From NCBI GenBank assembly GCA_964020155.1, contig OZ026554.1:4807827-4865326 (forward strand): DNA of 57,500 bases, read 5' to 3'. This document shows positions 1-34,024 of this stretch, one piece after another. This DNA comes from Chondrilla cf. caribensis. Lineage: Eukaryota > Porifera > Demospongiae > Chondrillida > Chondrillidae. The notes beneath the pieces are model-generated. The model searched no databases. It was not told the origin of the DNA and saw nothing but the letters and a program-made list of their open reading frames with translations. The position numbers and the translations under genes are program-made. Numbering within the stretch: the stretch's first letter is position 1; each line of letters opens with the position of its first letter.

Positions 1-1503
1 CACACGCACTAGATTTGTGTTTGTCATAAGTCACAATATATACAACATACAGTATATGTGTGTATACAGTGTATCCTCCATGTACACACATACACGAATA
101 TCTCTAGCACAAGTGAGCGTTAACGATTTTTCTCGTTATGTTTCAATGATTGCCAAGACGCAACTCTAGATCTAATCCTATTCAGGTGATAAACTGAATT
201 ATAATCGCATTTAATAGTCTCAGTGATTAACAGAATTAAATGTTATAATCTCGATCACATCAATTATCATGATTCGATTCCCTATGTGATCAATTTATAG
301 AGCTTGATCATTTATATTAAGTAATACGTCCTGTGTATGCTCTCCTACAGTCGTCTGTGTGCTGTGGTCAACATGGTGCTTATTATCAAATTAGCATCCC
401 TCCTTTCCCAGTCAAACCTTTCAAATTCTCTTCCTAGTAACGAAGTTGAAGTTGTGGCTATACTAACTTTTCACACTCAACCATATGATACTGTTCTCTT
501 GAGTTGATGCATGCGTACTGTGTACTTGCTTATGTACATACGTACGCTCAGTTTGTTGCCCTCCTGGTAACAGGTTGAAGGGGTGACCTTGCTAACTTGT
601 TTCACGTATCCACAAACCCCATTCCATAGAATTGAATGTGCCTACATGCTACATGTGTACATGCGCACATACGTATGTTGAGTTGTGTATGTCCCTTCCT
701 GGTGTCTTCTCGCCAAATGCTGCTGAGTGTTAACCAGTTAATGTCTCCCGTGTAATTGTCTCTATCCCTTGAAGTATGGGATTGTTTGTCTGGTTTATTA
801 ACCCTTAAGTGAAGTAAGTACACTTAGCCCCTGCTACTGGTGATGGTCTCATTGTATTGAAATCCCTTGGGACTAACGCGGTGTTAGGTTTAGGAGACTA
901 TTGCACTTTGTGAGCTTTGTCCCTTATGTACAAGTGTGGAAGTGAAGTAAATGATGTCTTATCTGGAACAATGTTGGACTTTTGAGGGTTTTCAGTTTAT
1001 TGAAGATGTGCTTTGAAGGGTTACACTGTAGCTGTTAAGAAAGGTGCAATTCTATCTTTTGCCTTGTGGTCTCAATGTGTGTGTGAGTGTGTGTATGAGT
1101 GTGTAAGTGTGCGTGTGTGTGTGTGTGTGCGCACGCGTGCATGTGTGTGCGTGTGTGTACATGTGTGTGTGTGGTTGCGCATGCGTGCGTGCGTGCGTGC
1201 GTGCTGTATCAACAGTCCACATCATCACCAACTTGGTGTGGAGTAATCCAGTTCTCATTAGCGACATTGTAATGTAACGAGCTGTGATTGGTTTGGCCTT
1301 TTTGCCTCACTTGCTTCAACATGTTCCACTTGATTTCTTAAACATTAATTGACCAAATTTCATAGCGTGCTGAGCCGTCTGTGGAATGACCACAGGTGAT
1401 CTGTGAACAATGTGTGTACTAAATACTATATGTAAATGCACACATGCATGCACGCACGCGCGCACACACACAGGCACACATACACACACGTACACATACA
1501 CAT

Positions 1504-1554
<51 letters not shown>

Positions 1555-2697
1555 CGGACGGATGGATCCATCTATGCACATACACACCAGTTTACTTACA
1601 TACGCGCGCACACACACACATACGCACACATCCACCCATGTATGCCTACATACACCACACATACACACATGCACACACGTGCATTTATGTATAGAATATA
1701 ATACTCGTTTCATGCATAGTGGTCACTTACTACTGTGTGTTTCTGTACGTCCTCACCCACATTCTGTGGTCGCTCACTACTGTGTGTTTCTGTACGTCCT
1801 CACCCACATTCTGTGGTTTGGCTCACATTTAATATTCTCAGCTCCAAATACACACTTTTCCTAAAACACACTGCGGTGTGTGCTCGCACTCTCCTCCATA
1901 TGGTGAGTAGATCTTAAGGCTTCAAGATGATGTAACCCCCTTTGCCTAATGGGATCATATGTGGCCTGTTTACTCTTTTTGGATGCCTATCCTTGTACAG
2001 CTTCCTCTTCCCTTTAGTGGAGACCTTACCTACATCAAAGTCACCTTCTTCAAGCTTCGCCACTCAGGTGTATGTCATATGACGGTCTGTACCTTTCCCT
2101 TGGCTGAACCACACGCCAATCTGTCAGTTATCTTACTACCAATAGTGTTGTTGTTGCCATGGTGACTTCAGCCTTTGCACATGTACAGTATGTATAATCT
2201 GTACAACATTTGACCTTTGTGTATGCATGTACGTACAACATGTAGCCTTTCAAACATGCATGTATGTACATACACTCTACATATAGCCTTTGAACATGCA
2301 TGCATTGATTGTACATGAATGTACCTACAGCATGTAGCCCCCGTGTATACATGTATGTACAACATGCGACCTTTGTACTTACCTGCATATACATACATGT
2401 AGCTTTTGTACATGTATGTACAGTATGTACACTGTGTCACCTTCATCCATACACATACCATATATGGTATAACATGTAGCCAGCTGCAGGATTTCTATGT
2501 CTCAATCATAACGCATATCTGATGGTTTCAGTGTTGTCATGGTAATAGAAGGAAGGGTCTGTGGTCTCCATCACTCTTTCTTACATCAATATGTTTGCAT
2601 GCTGATGTTGTTATTGTTGTTATTGTTGTTATTGTCACTGCTGTTGTGTTTTATGTTGTGTAATAACACATGTTGTTTTTCCAACCTACCCATCCAG
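1..2697. other. Repeat-rich non-coding DNA, probably intron
   Basis: No exon could be supported here. It holds (GT)n/(CA)n tracts at about 1071-1205 and 1440-1690, a 41-bp near-exact direct duplication at about 1727-1816, and a run of ATGTAC-type motifs at about 2180-2460. Because 2698 is an internal splice acceptor of a plus-strand gene, at least the right part should be an intron of that gene. A short open stretch at about 2016-2067 has AG/GT borders but matches nothing I recognise. Confidence 0.5.
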
Positions 2698-2803
2698 TGG
2701 GGGAGTGCTGACACCTGGGTCCACCTTCGGAAACACCAATCTGGTGAAAGATCTGAACAAGGCTGGGAAAGTGGTCTTTGAAGTTGTGAATGCCCAAGAC
2801 TAA
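2698..2803 (+). CDS. SCCPDH: Saccharopine dehydrogenase-like oxidoreductase, last exon
   Basis: This is the final coding exon of a plus-strand gene whose other exons are not visible. The acceptor ends CATCCAG at 2697 and the exon is entered with two bases already carried. The frame reads GGVLTPGSTFGNTNLVKDLN and ends in TAA at 2801-2803. The GGVxTPGxxFxxTxLxxxLN pattern, followed by a short beta-strand-like tail, is what I recall for the C-terminus of SCCPDH-type proteins, which are lipid-droplet-associated oxidoreductases of unsettled substrate. The assignment rests on about 34 residues, so a paralogue is possible. The upstream exon must lie in the first 2.7 kb or beyond the window; I could not find it. 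The gene is convergent with WWOX. Confidence 0.6.
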
Positions 2804-2907
2804 CATCCACCCTTCAAAGCTTAGCTCAAAAGCCTCTTATTGTGGACACCTTACTTTAAGCATAATATTTTTTTCTCAATTAATGACTTCACTAGGTTTT
2901 GCCTCAT

Positions 2908-3030
2908 AATATGGTAGTGCTATGGACATTTTCCTTATTATTTGTTCTAATATGGTAGTGCTATGGACATTTTCCTTATTATTTGTTCTAATATGGTAGT
3001 GCTATGGACATTTTCCTTATTATTTGTTCT
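2908..3030. repeat. Tandem repeat, 41 bp x 3
   Basis: Three almost identical copies start at 2908, 2949 and 2990, each beginning AATATGGTAGTGCTATGG. They lie about 100 bp after the stop codon of the SCCPDH-like gene, so probably in its 3' untranslated region. Confidence 0.9.
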
Positions 3031-3857
3031 TTGAAGCTTGCGTGTGTCTACCACTGTGTGTAGAGCTTCGGTGTTGATTTACTTCAATGCCTTACCTGTG
3101 CTGTGTGTGCCTTATTGAGCAGAGAATTTGTAACGATGGTGTGCACTTGCATGGCTGCCTGCTGGTGGTGGTAGTGTGTGGGGAGGTATTGTTAAGCGTC
3201 AATTGCATATCTGAACAATCTCACTTGGAAACAGGCATTTTCCAGTAACTGTTCTTATTTAAAGGATATATACGTATGTACACACCCACTCACAATATTA
3301 ACTCGGCACATACAGCTACGTATAGTTGTATTCGAGACAAACATAACACACACAAAACCAGGTGGACTTATTATACTATCACATATACAGTACGTATTTC
3401 ACTTGGCCCACGTTCCATGCAATATACTGAAACACACACATGTACACATTCATACACAGATGTGTATACGTACATAATACCATAATATATATATATATAT
3501 AGCACACATGTGCATGCACTTATTATGGCATGAATTGTGTGTGTATAGCTAAAGTTCCCAGGTGACCCCGCCCCCCCTAACCTTGCTATTCAGCCCTATA
3601 CTGACTGCACACAGCAAAGAAATGAATTTTGAAATGAACTTTTCAACTATTGCAGAGATACAGTACAACATACGCTTCATTGTTACGATGATTATGGGTT
3701 ATTTGGAATAAACATATACAACACAGACTGGCCGATACCAACAACCTCAACAGCTCAACACACAGGAGTACTCCAAACGACAATGTTGATACAACATTCG
3801 CTTCTATGATGTTGCAGTAAACATAATACATACAGTACATACACAAATATACCGTAC

Positions 3858-3863
3858 TTTATT
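3858..3863 (-). terminator. Poly(A) signal AATAAA of WWOX
   Basis: The minus strand reads AATAAA about 175 bp downstream of the WWOX stop codon (4038-4040). This is a normal distance for an animal 3' untranslated region. Confidence 0.6.
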
Positions 3864-4037
3864 TTATATACACATAATAATATATACATGTGACAAATGA
3901 AGACGGGTTTGTTGTTGACTTGCTGACTGGTCTGTGAGCCAGTGATGTACATACGCGCATGGGTGGCATTGGTGATGTTGGTAAGTAAAAATGGCCGGGT
4001 AAAATAATTGATAACTAAATATGGCTGGTCAAGTGGA

Positions 4038-10420
<6,383 letters not shown>

Positions 10421-11105
10421 TTTTGTGTAGGGAATTTCATTTCCAATACATTGCGTATTCAGTAGCCAATCAAATGGCGGGAAATCAAATCTGTGACTAA
10501 AAATAGAAACTGACACTGCACTGACATAGACATTCTTCAGGGCTAGAAGAGGATACAAACTCGAATCAACTGATACGCTTTTCTGTGATCTAGAAGCTTT
10601 ATCGTATTGTGATTGAGAATAAATCATGTGAGTTTGAGTCCCGGGTAACTTTTTGCATGGACAATTCTCCTGTGGTACGATGTTTGATGGTTTTTTGTAC
10701 GTAAGTACATTCGGGTACAAACAGTCACTCGCCCCCTTTCACGTCTCTTGTACACTCAATGTATTTCGTTTGGTTTTACTTGGTTTACTTTTTATTTCAT
10801 GGATATCCAGTCATTCTATCATTGTGTACAGAAATCATGTGTTCATTCACTTTCATGCATCCACTGTCTGTGTCCATGTCATTATGGTTTTGTTTGCGTT
10901 ATTCCTCTGCAGAGACAGAATTCGTGATTACAGCCATAAATACCTACTTACTTAACTGTTATATGGATATCAGGGTGGCGGAATACATGTATTTTCCTTC
11001 AGTCGTGGAGTTGAGCAAACCGAAATACGTCGAAAGGAGTAGTAAACCAAAGCGACATCCCTTTCCTTGTGTATTTTGTTGTTACTAAGCAAACAGACGG
11101 ACTCA
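10421..11105. promoter_or_regulatory. Divergent promoter region WWOX / MAF1
   Basis: The start codons of WWOX (minus) and MAF1 (plus) are 685 bp apart, so this interval should contain both promoters. On the WWOX side there are a CCAAT box at 10465-10469 and a MEF2-type CTAAAAATAG at 10497-10506. I see no clear TATA box. Short open frames here look like chance. Confidence 0.6.
10497..10510 (-). promoter_or_regulatory. MEF2-like site, shared 14-mer
   Basis: CTAAAAATAGAAAC (plus strand) lies 77 bp upstream of the WWOX start codon. Its first ten bases match the MEF2 consensus. The same 14-mer in the same orientation relative to the gene occurs upstream of the Maf gene at 29741-29754. Confidence 0.4.
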
Positions 11106-27695
<16,590 letters not shown>

Positions 27696-28274
27696 CCCAC
27701 ATACACACTGCTTATCTCGTGTGTACGGCATACCTTATGGTATGCATGTGTGTGACCATGTGTGTGTTTGTGTTTGTACTCATTCTATATCAGACTTATG
27801 TTATTATCATACCTTTACTATGTGCTGTACCACCACATAGCCTACATTCCTCCCTTTTAAGACTGTTTTCATTTTGCTCTTTATTTTGAAGTGGCTTTAT
27901 ACTGTATCCCCAACTGTATACCACTATGCATGTGCTACCTTTAACCCTTTCAGTCCTTGTGCTTATGCTTCTCATTATGTACATATTATATATATGCTGT
28001 ATCAGCTGTATTGCAAAGTATTATCAAAATTGTCTACATGAAGTGCTGAACTTGAACAATGTATCCTTGTTCGGGAGGTTTTGGTCACGAGTGCATGAGA
28101 TCGACACACAAAGGTTTCTGCTAATTTTATAACATTAAGATGTACGTATGTACATGCATTCCCAGGCCATGCAGTAATGCATAACTATTACTGTAACTAT
28201 ACTTTAGCATTATAAATGGACACAATTTATGTGATACAGTAAAGCCATAGTATTCAGTGATAGAAATATATGAA

Positions 28275-28499
28275 TTTATTTTTTCTATAGCGAGTTGTCA
28301 CTACAGCTATAACTATCCATCGCCATCTACGACATGCATCAGATCAATCAGTAATTTTGATATTTCTCTAATTATATATGAATCAAATGATGCAATAAAG
28401 TTCTATAGTGTACGTATTCAGGCGTACGAACAAAACCGAGCATTGAATCAATGATTGCATTTAATCAATTATACCAATGCATCAATAAAGCAGCGGAAT
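28275..28499. terminator. Overlapping convergent poly(A) signals, MAF1 and Maf
   Basis: AATAAA on the plus strand at 28394-28399 and near 28484 could end MAF1. AATAAA on the minus strand at 28275-28280 could end the Maf gene. If these are used, the two 3' ends overlap by over 100 bp. Confidence 0.4.
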
Positions 28500-28823
28500 A
28501 GGAATTGGAACAAGACAGTGAACGAACAATAAAAAAGCTGTAACAAATTGAAGAACGGAACAATACGAAAAACATCACAAGAGGTAGTGCCGGTGGAACA
28601 ACAAAAAGTGTTGAATAATAGCAGAATAGGTCAGCAATGTAAATAGATAAAATGAATTAAAAATAATACTTCATGCGAGGCACACACCCAAGTACATGTT
28701 AAATACTGTGCGATGTGTCAAAAAAACTGAATCATCGGAAGCACAAGTGTACATGGCAGAAAATTGCCATCTTCTTCAACCTACGTGCCAAAGGGGGAGA
28801 TAAGAGTAGAAAGGGCTAAGAAG

Positions 28824-29588
28824 TTATCTTGTGCTTGATTTTGTCGTACTATTCGAGAGAAGTTCTTCGTAAGTAGATGCCTTACGTTTGTACACGTCCA
28901 ATTCCTTCTTGAGTTGGTCAATTTCGGACTGAAGATCCTTAACTTTATCCTGTAGAGCATGTTTCTCGTCTTCCAATTCGTTCTTCTGTTGAACTCTCTT
29001 CATTCGAGAATTTAAAGCGTACCCTCGGTTCTTCAAAGTTCTTCTCTTCTTTTTCAGCTGGGAAATCGTTCCTGGCGAGTAATCTTTGAAATACTTGTTC
29101 AGGTCGCGAGCCGACATTTGGGTTAGTTGGTCGTCACTGACTCGCGTATTCAGTTCGTCATCGTCGCGGAGAAATGGTGACCTTGGCGAAGAAACGGTGG
29201 AACTGACTGTTCCCTCGGAAACGCTATGATTACCGTAGGGAGAGACGGGGGGTCCACTCGGACTACCAGACATGTAGGTTCCACGGCCACCAAAGAATGC
29301 GGTCTCCCCAACCTGAAATTGGCGCACGGGAGTGAGAGGAGGGTTCGTGTACAGACCATGGTGTACGGGGTTCGGATTCTCCGTTTTCACGCACGTAACT
29401 GGGGGGTGTCGGTGGAGCCCTGGATTCAGCTGGCCTTGCTGCTTGAACATAGCTGAATCGTTGTAGTATGGAGATTCGTCGAATCCTTGGTAGCCTCCAT
29501 AAGACATTCCGATATCTGGAACGTTCACGTCGATTCCTGGATAATTCATGTTTCCAAACACACCGGGGTCGTAGTTGAAGGAATCCAT
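28824..29588 (-). CDS. MAF: Maf-family bZIP transcription factor
   Basis: An intronless 254-aa protein. Residues 151-170 (SDDQLTQMSARDLNKYF) form the extended homology region found only in Maf proteins. The basic region follows at about 179-200 (KKRRTLKNRGYALNSR), and the zipper has Leu205, Leu212, Leu219, Leu226 and Tyr233 in perfect heptads. Length and the Pro/Ser/Tyr-rich N-terminal half resemble large Mafs, which activate transcription at MARE sites; large Maf genes are often intronless. Oddity: Maf basic regions usually read NRGYAxSCR, here NRGYALNSR, so the redox-sensitive Cys is Ser. VKTE at 67-70 fits a SUMO acceptor motif. The start is the first Met of the frame, 1.1 kb from the end of convergent MAF1. 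Despite the similar names, MAF1 and Maf are unrelated. Confidence 0.95.
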   Translation of the reverse strand: MDSFNYDPGVFGNMNYPGIDVNVPDIGMSYGGYQGFDESPYYNDSAMFKQQGQLNPGLHRHPPVTCVKTENPNPVHHGLYTNPPLTPVRQFQVGETAFFGGRGTYMSGSPSGPPVSPYGNHSVSEGTVSSTVSSPRSPFLRDDDELNTRVSDDQLTQMSARDLNKYFKDYSPGTISQLKKKRRTLKNRGYALNSRMKRVQQKNELEDEKHALQDKVKDLQSEIDQLKKELDVYKRKASTYEELLSNSTTKSSTR

Positions 29589-29696
29589 TCCCGAGGACTA
29601 GCGCGTGTAGCAACTCAGAAGCGTCAAGTACCAATTCGCAGGAAATTCACTGGATGCAAGCCTCCAAAAGCTATTCTGCTTCTCGCTGTGCGACGG

Positions 29697-29754
29697 ACTG
29701 CTTTTATGTAGTTCGCTCCGCTGACTACGTCACCCTTGTTCTAAAAATAGAAAC
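29697..29754 (-). promoter_or_regulatory. Putative Maf promoter elements
   Basis: On the minus strand, upstream of the start at 29588, lie a TATA-like CATAAAAG (about 29698-29706), a sequence reading GTGACGTAGTCAGCG (about 29719-29733) that resembles a CRE/MARE-type palindrome, and the MEF2-like site whose plus-strand form is CTAAAAATAGAAAC (29741-29754). The palindrome would permit autoregulation by Maf. None of this is more than motif matching. Confidence 0.4.
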
Positions 29755-30623
29755 CTAAGCCATACGTGTACAAAATGAATACTGCCTTGATTAGTACACA
29801 TGTACGATATGGAACTATACGCAGTGTATACGAAACGGAAAGTTGCGCAAGACAGTAATAAAGGGAAGGAACGACACGACTGTAAGCAGGCAATTAGCGG
29901 ACAAAACTCACCTCTGTGTCCACAGCAGATATGAAGAGGTGAAGTAATAACCAGGTCACCTAAAATTCCTCGGACTGAAAGGAAGTATCTCTTTAAACTC
30001 TCATGACGCCTTGGCTGGAGTTCTGTGGCTTCTTGTGTTCCTAGACTGCGTTATGAGATACACTTCAAGTTCCAGTTAATTTTCACTCACCGATTATCTC
30101 ACCCCAGCTACACTTGACCCAACTGCTAATAATATCGATAAAAGTACAACTCCTATATTCTGGAAACTCTGACGTATAATACTATATCGATATACATTCA
30201 CCATAGCATCCCCAGTTTACACAACAATCATGTAGATTTTACTATCTGTTATGCTCTTTGCAACACCGCACACTGTGTATATGTTGTGCTCATGAGATCA
30301 TGCGTGTATACGGGGGGAAGATGCATTTGGTGTTAATGCATCTTCATATCAATATGCCGATCTCTTGCCGGATATACGTAAATGCTCACTGGCATTTTAT
30401 TATGACACTGAGTATGTATGCAAAGTTACAAGGCATGGAATACATATACTATTGTGATCTGATGTTCTTACATGTTAACCAGTGATAGCTTCCATGGCAC
30501 CACTGGATTGAGAAGTAGAGTACAGGTATAAGTACAGAAAAGAGACACAGTAGTACTGCTAGTGCAGCTTCCACTGTTGGTGAAATGTTGTCAATATTAT
30601 TTGTGTAGATTGAAGCACACACA

Positions 30624-30674
<51 letters not shown>

Positions 30675-30727
30675 AAGGAGAGTGAGGATGAGACAATAGA
30701 TTTATACTAACCCTATAGGATCTGAAT
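29755..30727. other. Non-coding region upstream of Maf
   Basis: No coding exon is supported. It contains a pure (GA)n tract at about 30627-30670. The rest is ordinary AT-rich sequence. Confidence 0.6.
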
Positions 30728-30910
30728 TCAGTGAGCTCCAGTCTGTTTCCTTACTGCCATCCCAAAGAGCCAGTAAAATTAACGAGATCACAAGATTCTC
30801 TAACGCACACATTGCTTACCTATCTCCCATACAAAATCACTCATCACAAATTGACAATTCCCACAGCTCTGAACATGCCCCATCCTGCCCCAATGCAAAC
30901 AACATGTGGT
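30728..30910 (-). CDS. Exon pair, C-terminus of an unidentified minus-strand gene
   Basis: 30820-30910 (acceptor AAATAG, donor ATAG/GTAAGC) is open for 30 codons and includes the Cys-rich CCLHWGRMGHVQSCGNC. It leaves one base, which fits 30728-30753 (acceptor GGCAG), where a short tail VRKQTGAH ends in TGA. The Cys/His spacing could be a metal-binding end, but I cannot name the family. Confidence 0.35.
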
Positions 30911-31379
30911 CTATTTGACAATCAGGCAGGACACAAGTATAATGAAATTCATTGGCTACAATGCATATTATAGTCTTATCAACAGAGGGTGATGCTTTAT
31001 CTCCTGTAACTTCAATTATTATAATTATTGTGTTTGTGTGTGTGTGTGTGTGTGTTTGTGTGTGTAGGGGTGCTGTGCATTGTATGTGCATGCAGTTGTG
31101 AGCTTGTGCGCATGTGCAGGCATACACAAGCACACGGGCACTCTCTATGTAGTTTCATACCAATTGCCCCTTCTGTACAATAGAACTCAAACGTACATTG
31201 GGGCAATCAAAACGTCTCTGTATCATTACTAGATATGACTGAGAAAGAACCATACCACAGGCACAATGCATGTCAATCATCAAGGACTTGTGTATTCACA
31301 GTTTACAAGAACACAGGTGGTTACATGTGAACAAACGTACATATATATATGTATACAATGTATATACAGTACATGCGCA

Positions 31380-31449
31380 CACCCACACCCACACACACAC
31401 ATGTGCACGCGCGGACACACACACACACACACACGCACACACACATACC

Positions 31450-31529
<80 letters not shown>

Positions 31530-31570
31530 AACACAGATGCACACACACATGCACACGCACACATGTACTG
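31380..31570. repeat. (CA)n microsatellite
   Basis: An interrupted CA tract of about 190 bp. Confidence 0.9.
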
Positions 31571-31882
31571 TACAGTACAATTTAAATACAAGTGAACACA
31601 CACAAACATATATGGACACACATGTTTAGGTATCTACACAATATGGAACATTGTCCCTATACACGGTGTGGTCAAAGTTCACCAAACGATATGACAAACA
31701 ACACAGATTCATGTACGCCATGTGATAAGCACATTGTGTACTTCTAGGCAGTGAAATTGCTCTGTAACAACTCTGTACGTATATGACGACAGTTGCCATA
31801 CAAGAGTACACAATATACCACTTGGAATACCTCTCTGCACACCACTTTATATGATACATACTTTGTATACTACTTTGTATAC

Positions 31883-32111
31883 CACTCTTGACAAGACTGT
31901 TGTGTGACTGCACGGTGGCTGGCAACAAGGGTGAGGTAATAGAGGCTAGGCTGTTAGTACATCTGCATACATTGTGAGAGTGTGTTACACACTGGTACCA
32001 CTTGGCTAATTGCTGCATGCCACGACTGATTTCATGTGTTGTACAAATTTCAGACAAATAGCAAAGTGTCGTTAGAAGTGAGCGGTACAATTGAGACATG
32101 GGTGGATGGAT
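31883..32111 (-). CDS. Exon-like segment of an unidentified minus-strand gene
   Basis: Acceptor CCTTTCAG, donor GAGTG/GTATAC, 76 codons open. It reads MSQLYRSLLTTLCYL and then GMQQLAKWYQCV, which looks helical. It may belong with 30728-30910 in one gene, but the phases were not chained. Confidence 0.35.
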
Positions 32112-32326
32112 CTGAAAGGGAAGGCATTAATTAAAGCCACTTTCGCCAATAAATTGTACATAACGTAACTCCACTTCAATCACGTACGTACATGCATATG
32201 CAGTACATACGTACATACACACGTCCATGGACAAACAGGTGGTCTGTTTGAGAATTATGACCTGTAGTGACTTAATGCGAGTACAATCACAATTTATGCC
32301 TCATTACACCAACAGAACACTATTAA

Positions 32327-32327
32327 T

Positions 32328-32397
<70 letters not shown>

Positions 32398-32465
32398 AAT
32401 ACAAGCATACGCGCGCACACACACACACACACACATAAATACAAGCATACACGCGCACACACAAG
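32327..32465. repeat. (CA)n microsatellite with duplicated tail
   Basis: A CA tract followed by two copies of a CATAAATACAAGCATAC-type unit, each with more CA. Confidence 0.9.
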
Positions 32466-33277
32466 GTAAGTTTTGTTGAATCAGCCTGTACTAATACACA
32501 TGTTCGACATAGGCAGTACTAATGTGTTTGTTGTTCCACTCACAACAGCTAAACAGATCACCCACCGGTCAATGGGTCAATGTGTGGTTCGAACCAATAT
32601 GTTTTCCTGTAGCATTCGATTGCAAAACTTACATTGACCATAATCGGCACTCAATGGGACGATCTTAGTTTACTGTTCTCTTGTGATAAGCCATGTTAAT
32701 ACAATAACAACAACTTTGAATCAAAACAGCTGATGGTAGGATAAGGGCATCCCATAGTTGAGAAACACAGGCAAAGCCTGTAAGAACAACTGTATGTTCA
32801 TGTGTGTGTGTGTGTGTGTGTACAAAGTGGTATACTATAAGGGTTTGGCTGAGTGCTCATGTGCACTGTTTACTGTTGATCGAATAAGGTGAGAGTGTTG
32901 TTGTGATAACTGTGTATTGCTGTATACAACCCACCAGACAACACAAACCTGCACCTGTTCATAGGATGAACTACATTTCTCACACCAACACAGCAAGTAC
33001 AGTGGTACTGTACACTATTGAGATACTGTGAGGGTGGAACCTCCCGTTCCTCAACTCTATGGTATCCTACGTATATGCAATCTGACAGGTTTGTTAATCC
33101 AGACAACAACGCCACTTTAAGGTATCGTTAAGAAAATCCAATAGCTTTTAGTCAACTCAAACAATATTAATATTATAATGCACACTGCAAGGTGATACAT
33201 TACAGGTTGAACTGTTTTTATAATGAACCTTTGATCATACACACAACTTGAAGCAAATGTGTACTTCACACAGACAA

Positions 33278-33279
<2 letters not shown>

Positions 33280-33345
<66 letters not shown>
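33280..33345. repeat. (CA)n microsatellite
   Basis: A pure CA tract of about 63 bp. Confidence 0.9.
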
Positions 33346-33837
33346 TACAGTATACATGTATGTACATACACACAGAATATAACTACATGCACACTCACAC
33401 ATGCACAATGAAGAAACAGTTGTGAAACACAGTTTTTGTGACTTGAAGCACTTGCTACACACGTACATATTTGCACGATATCCCCACTCTCCATGGTCTG
33501 CTACATGTAAGGTTGATAACACATCATCATAAGGGGACAGATGCCCAAAATTAGGAGGTCACAGGTATACACAAGTACAGTCAGACGATCAGTATGTAGT
33601 GCAATTGAACCGGGGAGACATACTGGAGCTTTGAGGGCACTCGTATACAGTAAACACAGAAAAGGTGACGATCTAAATTGCCTTAATCCAATAATCAAAT
33701 TCTAACTTAAATACGTATAAGCACAAGAGCAAACTGTCTAACTTAACATTACAATGATATGAAAAACTGACAATAAAGTACAAAGTTATCAGGCTAAACT
33801 ACAAGGGACCCACAAAATCAGTTCTTGTTGTCAGAAG

Positions 33838-34024
33838 TACAGTGAAACCTCGCTAGTCCGACACCTCTATAATCCAACATTCTCTCTAATCCAACCATTA
33901 TATGAGGTACAGTCACCATACATATTGATATGTATGGTAAGAGGCACTCCATAATCCAACAACCTCCTAATCCAATATTATTCTCAGGTCCCATTGAGTG
34001 TTGAATTAGATAGGTTTCACTGTA
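33838..34024. mobile_element. Pogo/Tc1-mariner-type MITE, 187 bp
   Basis: The left end reads TACAGTGAAACCTCGCTAG and the right end reads GATAGGTTTCACTGTA. The ends are inverted repeats (CAGTGAAACCT) and each is flanked by TA, the expected target duplication. There is no coding capacity. Internal copies of AATCCAAC repeat at short intervals. Confidence 0.8.

Larger units (their letters stand above)
2804..4037. other. Convergent intergenic region between SCCPDH-like gene and WWOX
   Basis: This should contain both 3' untranslated regions. A 41-bp unit is repeated three times at 2908-3030. A run of TA repeats lies near 3486-3500. An AATAAA signal for WWOX is present on the minus strand at 3858-3863. 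No coding exon is supported. Confidence 0.6.

Noticed and set aside
1013..1864. Open frames coding for runs of His-Thr or Cys-Val, here and at every (CA)n/(GT)n tract
   Set aside because: Pure translation of dinucleotide repeats; both strands and several frames are open at once.
29226..29711. Plus-strand frames opposite the Maf gene
   Set aside because: Antisense shadows of a strongly supported coding region.
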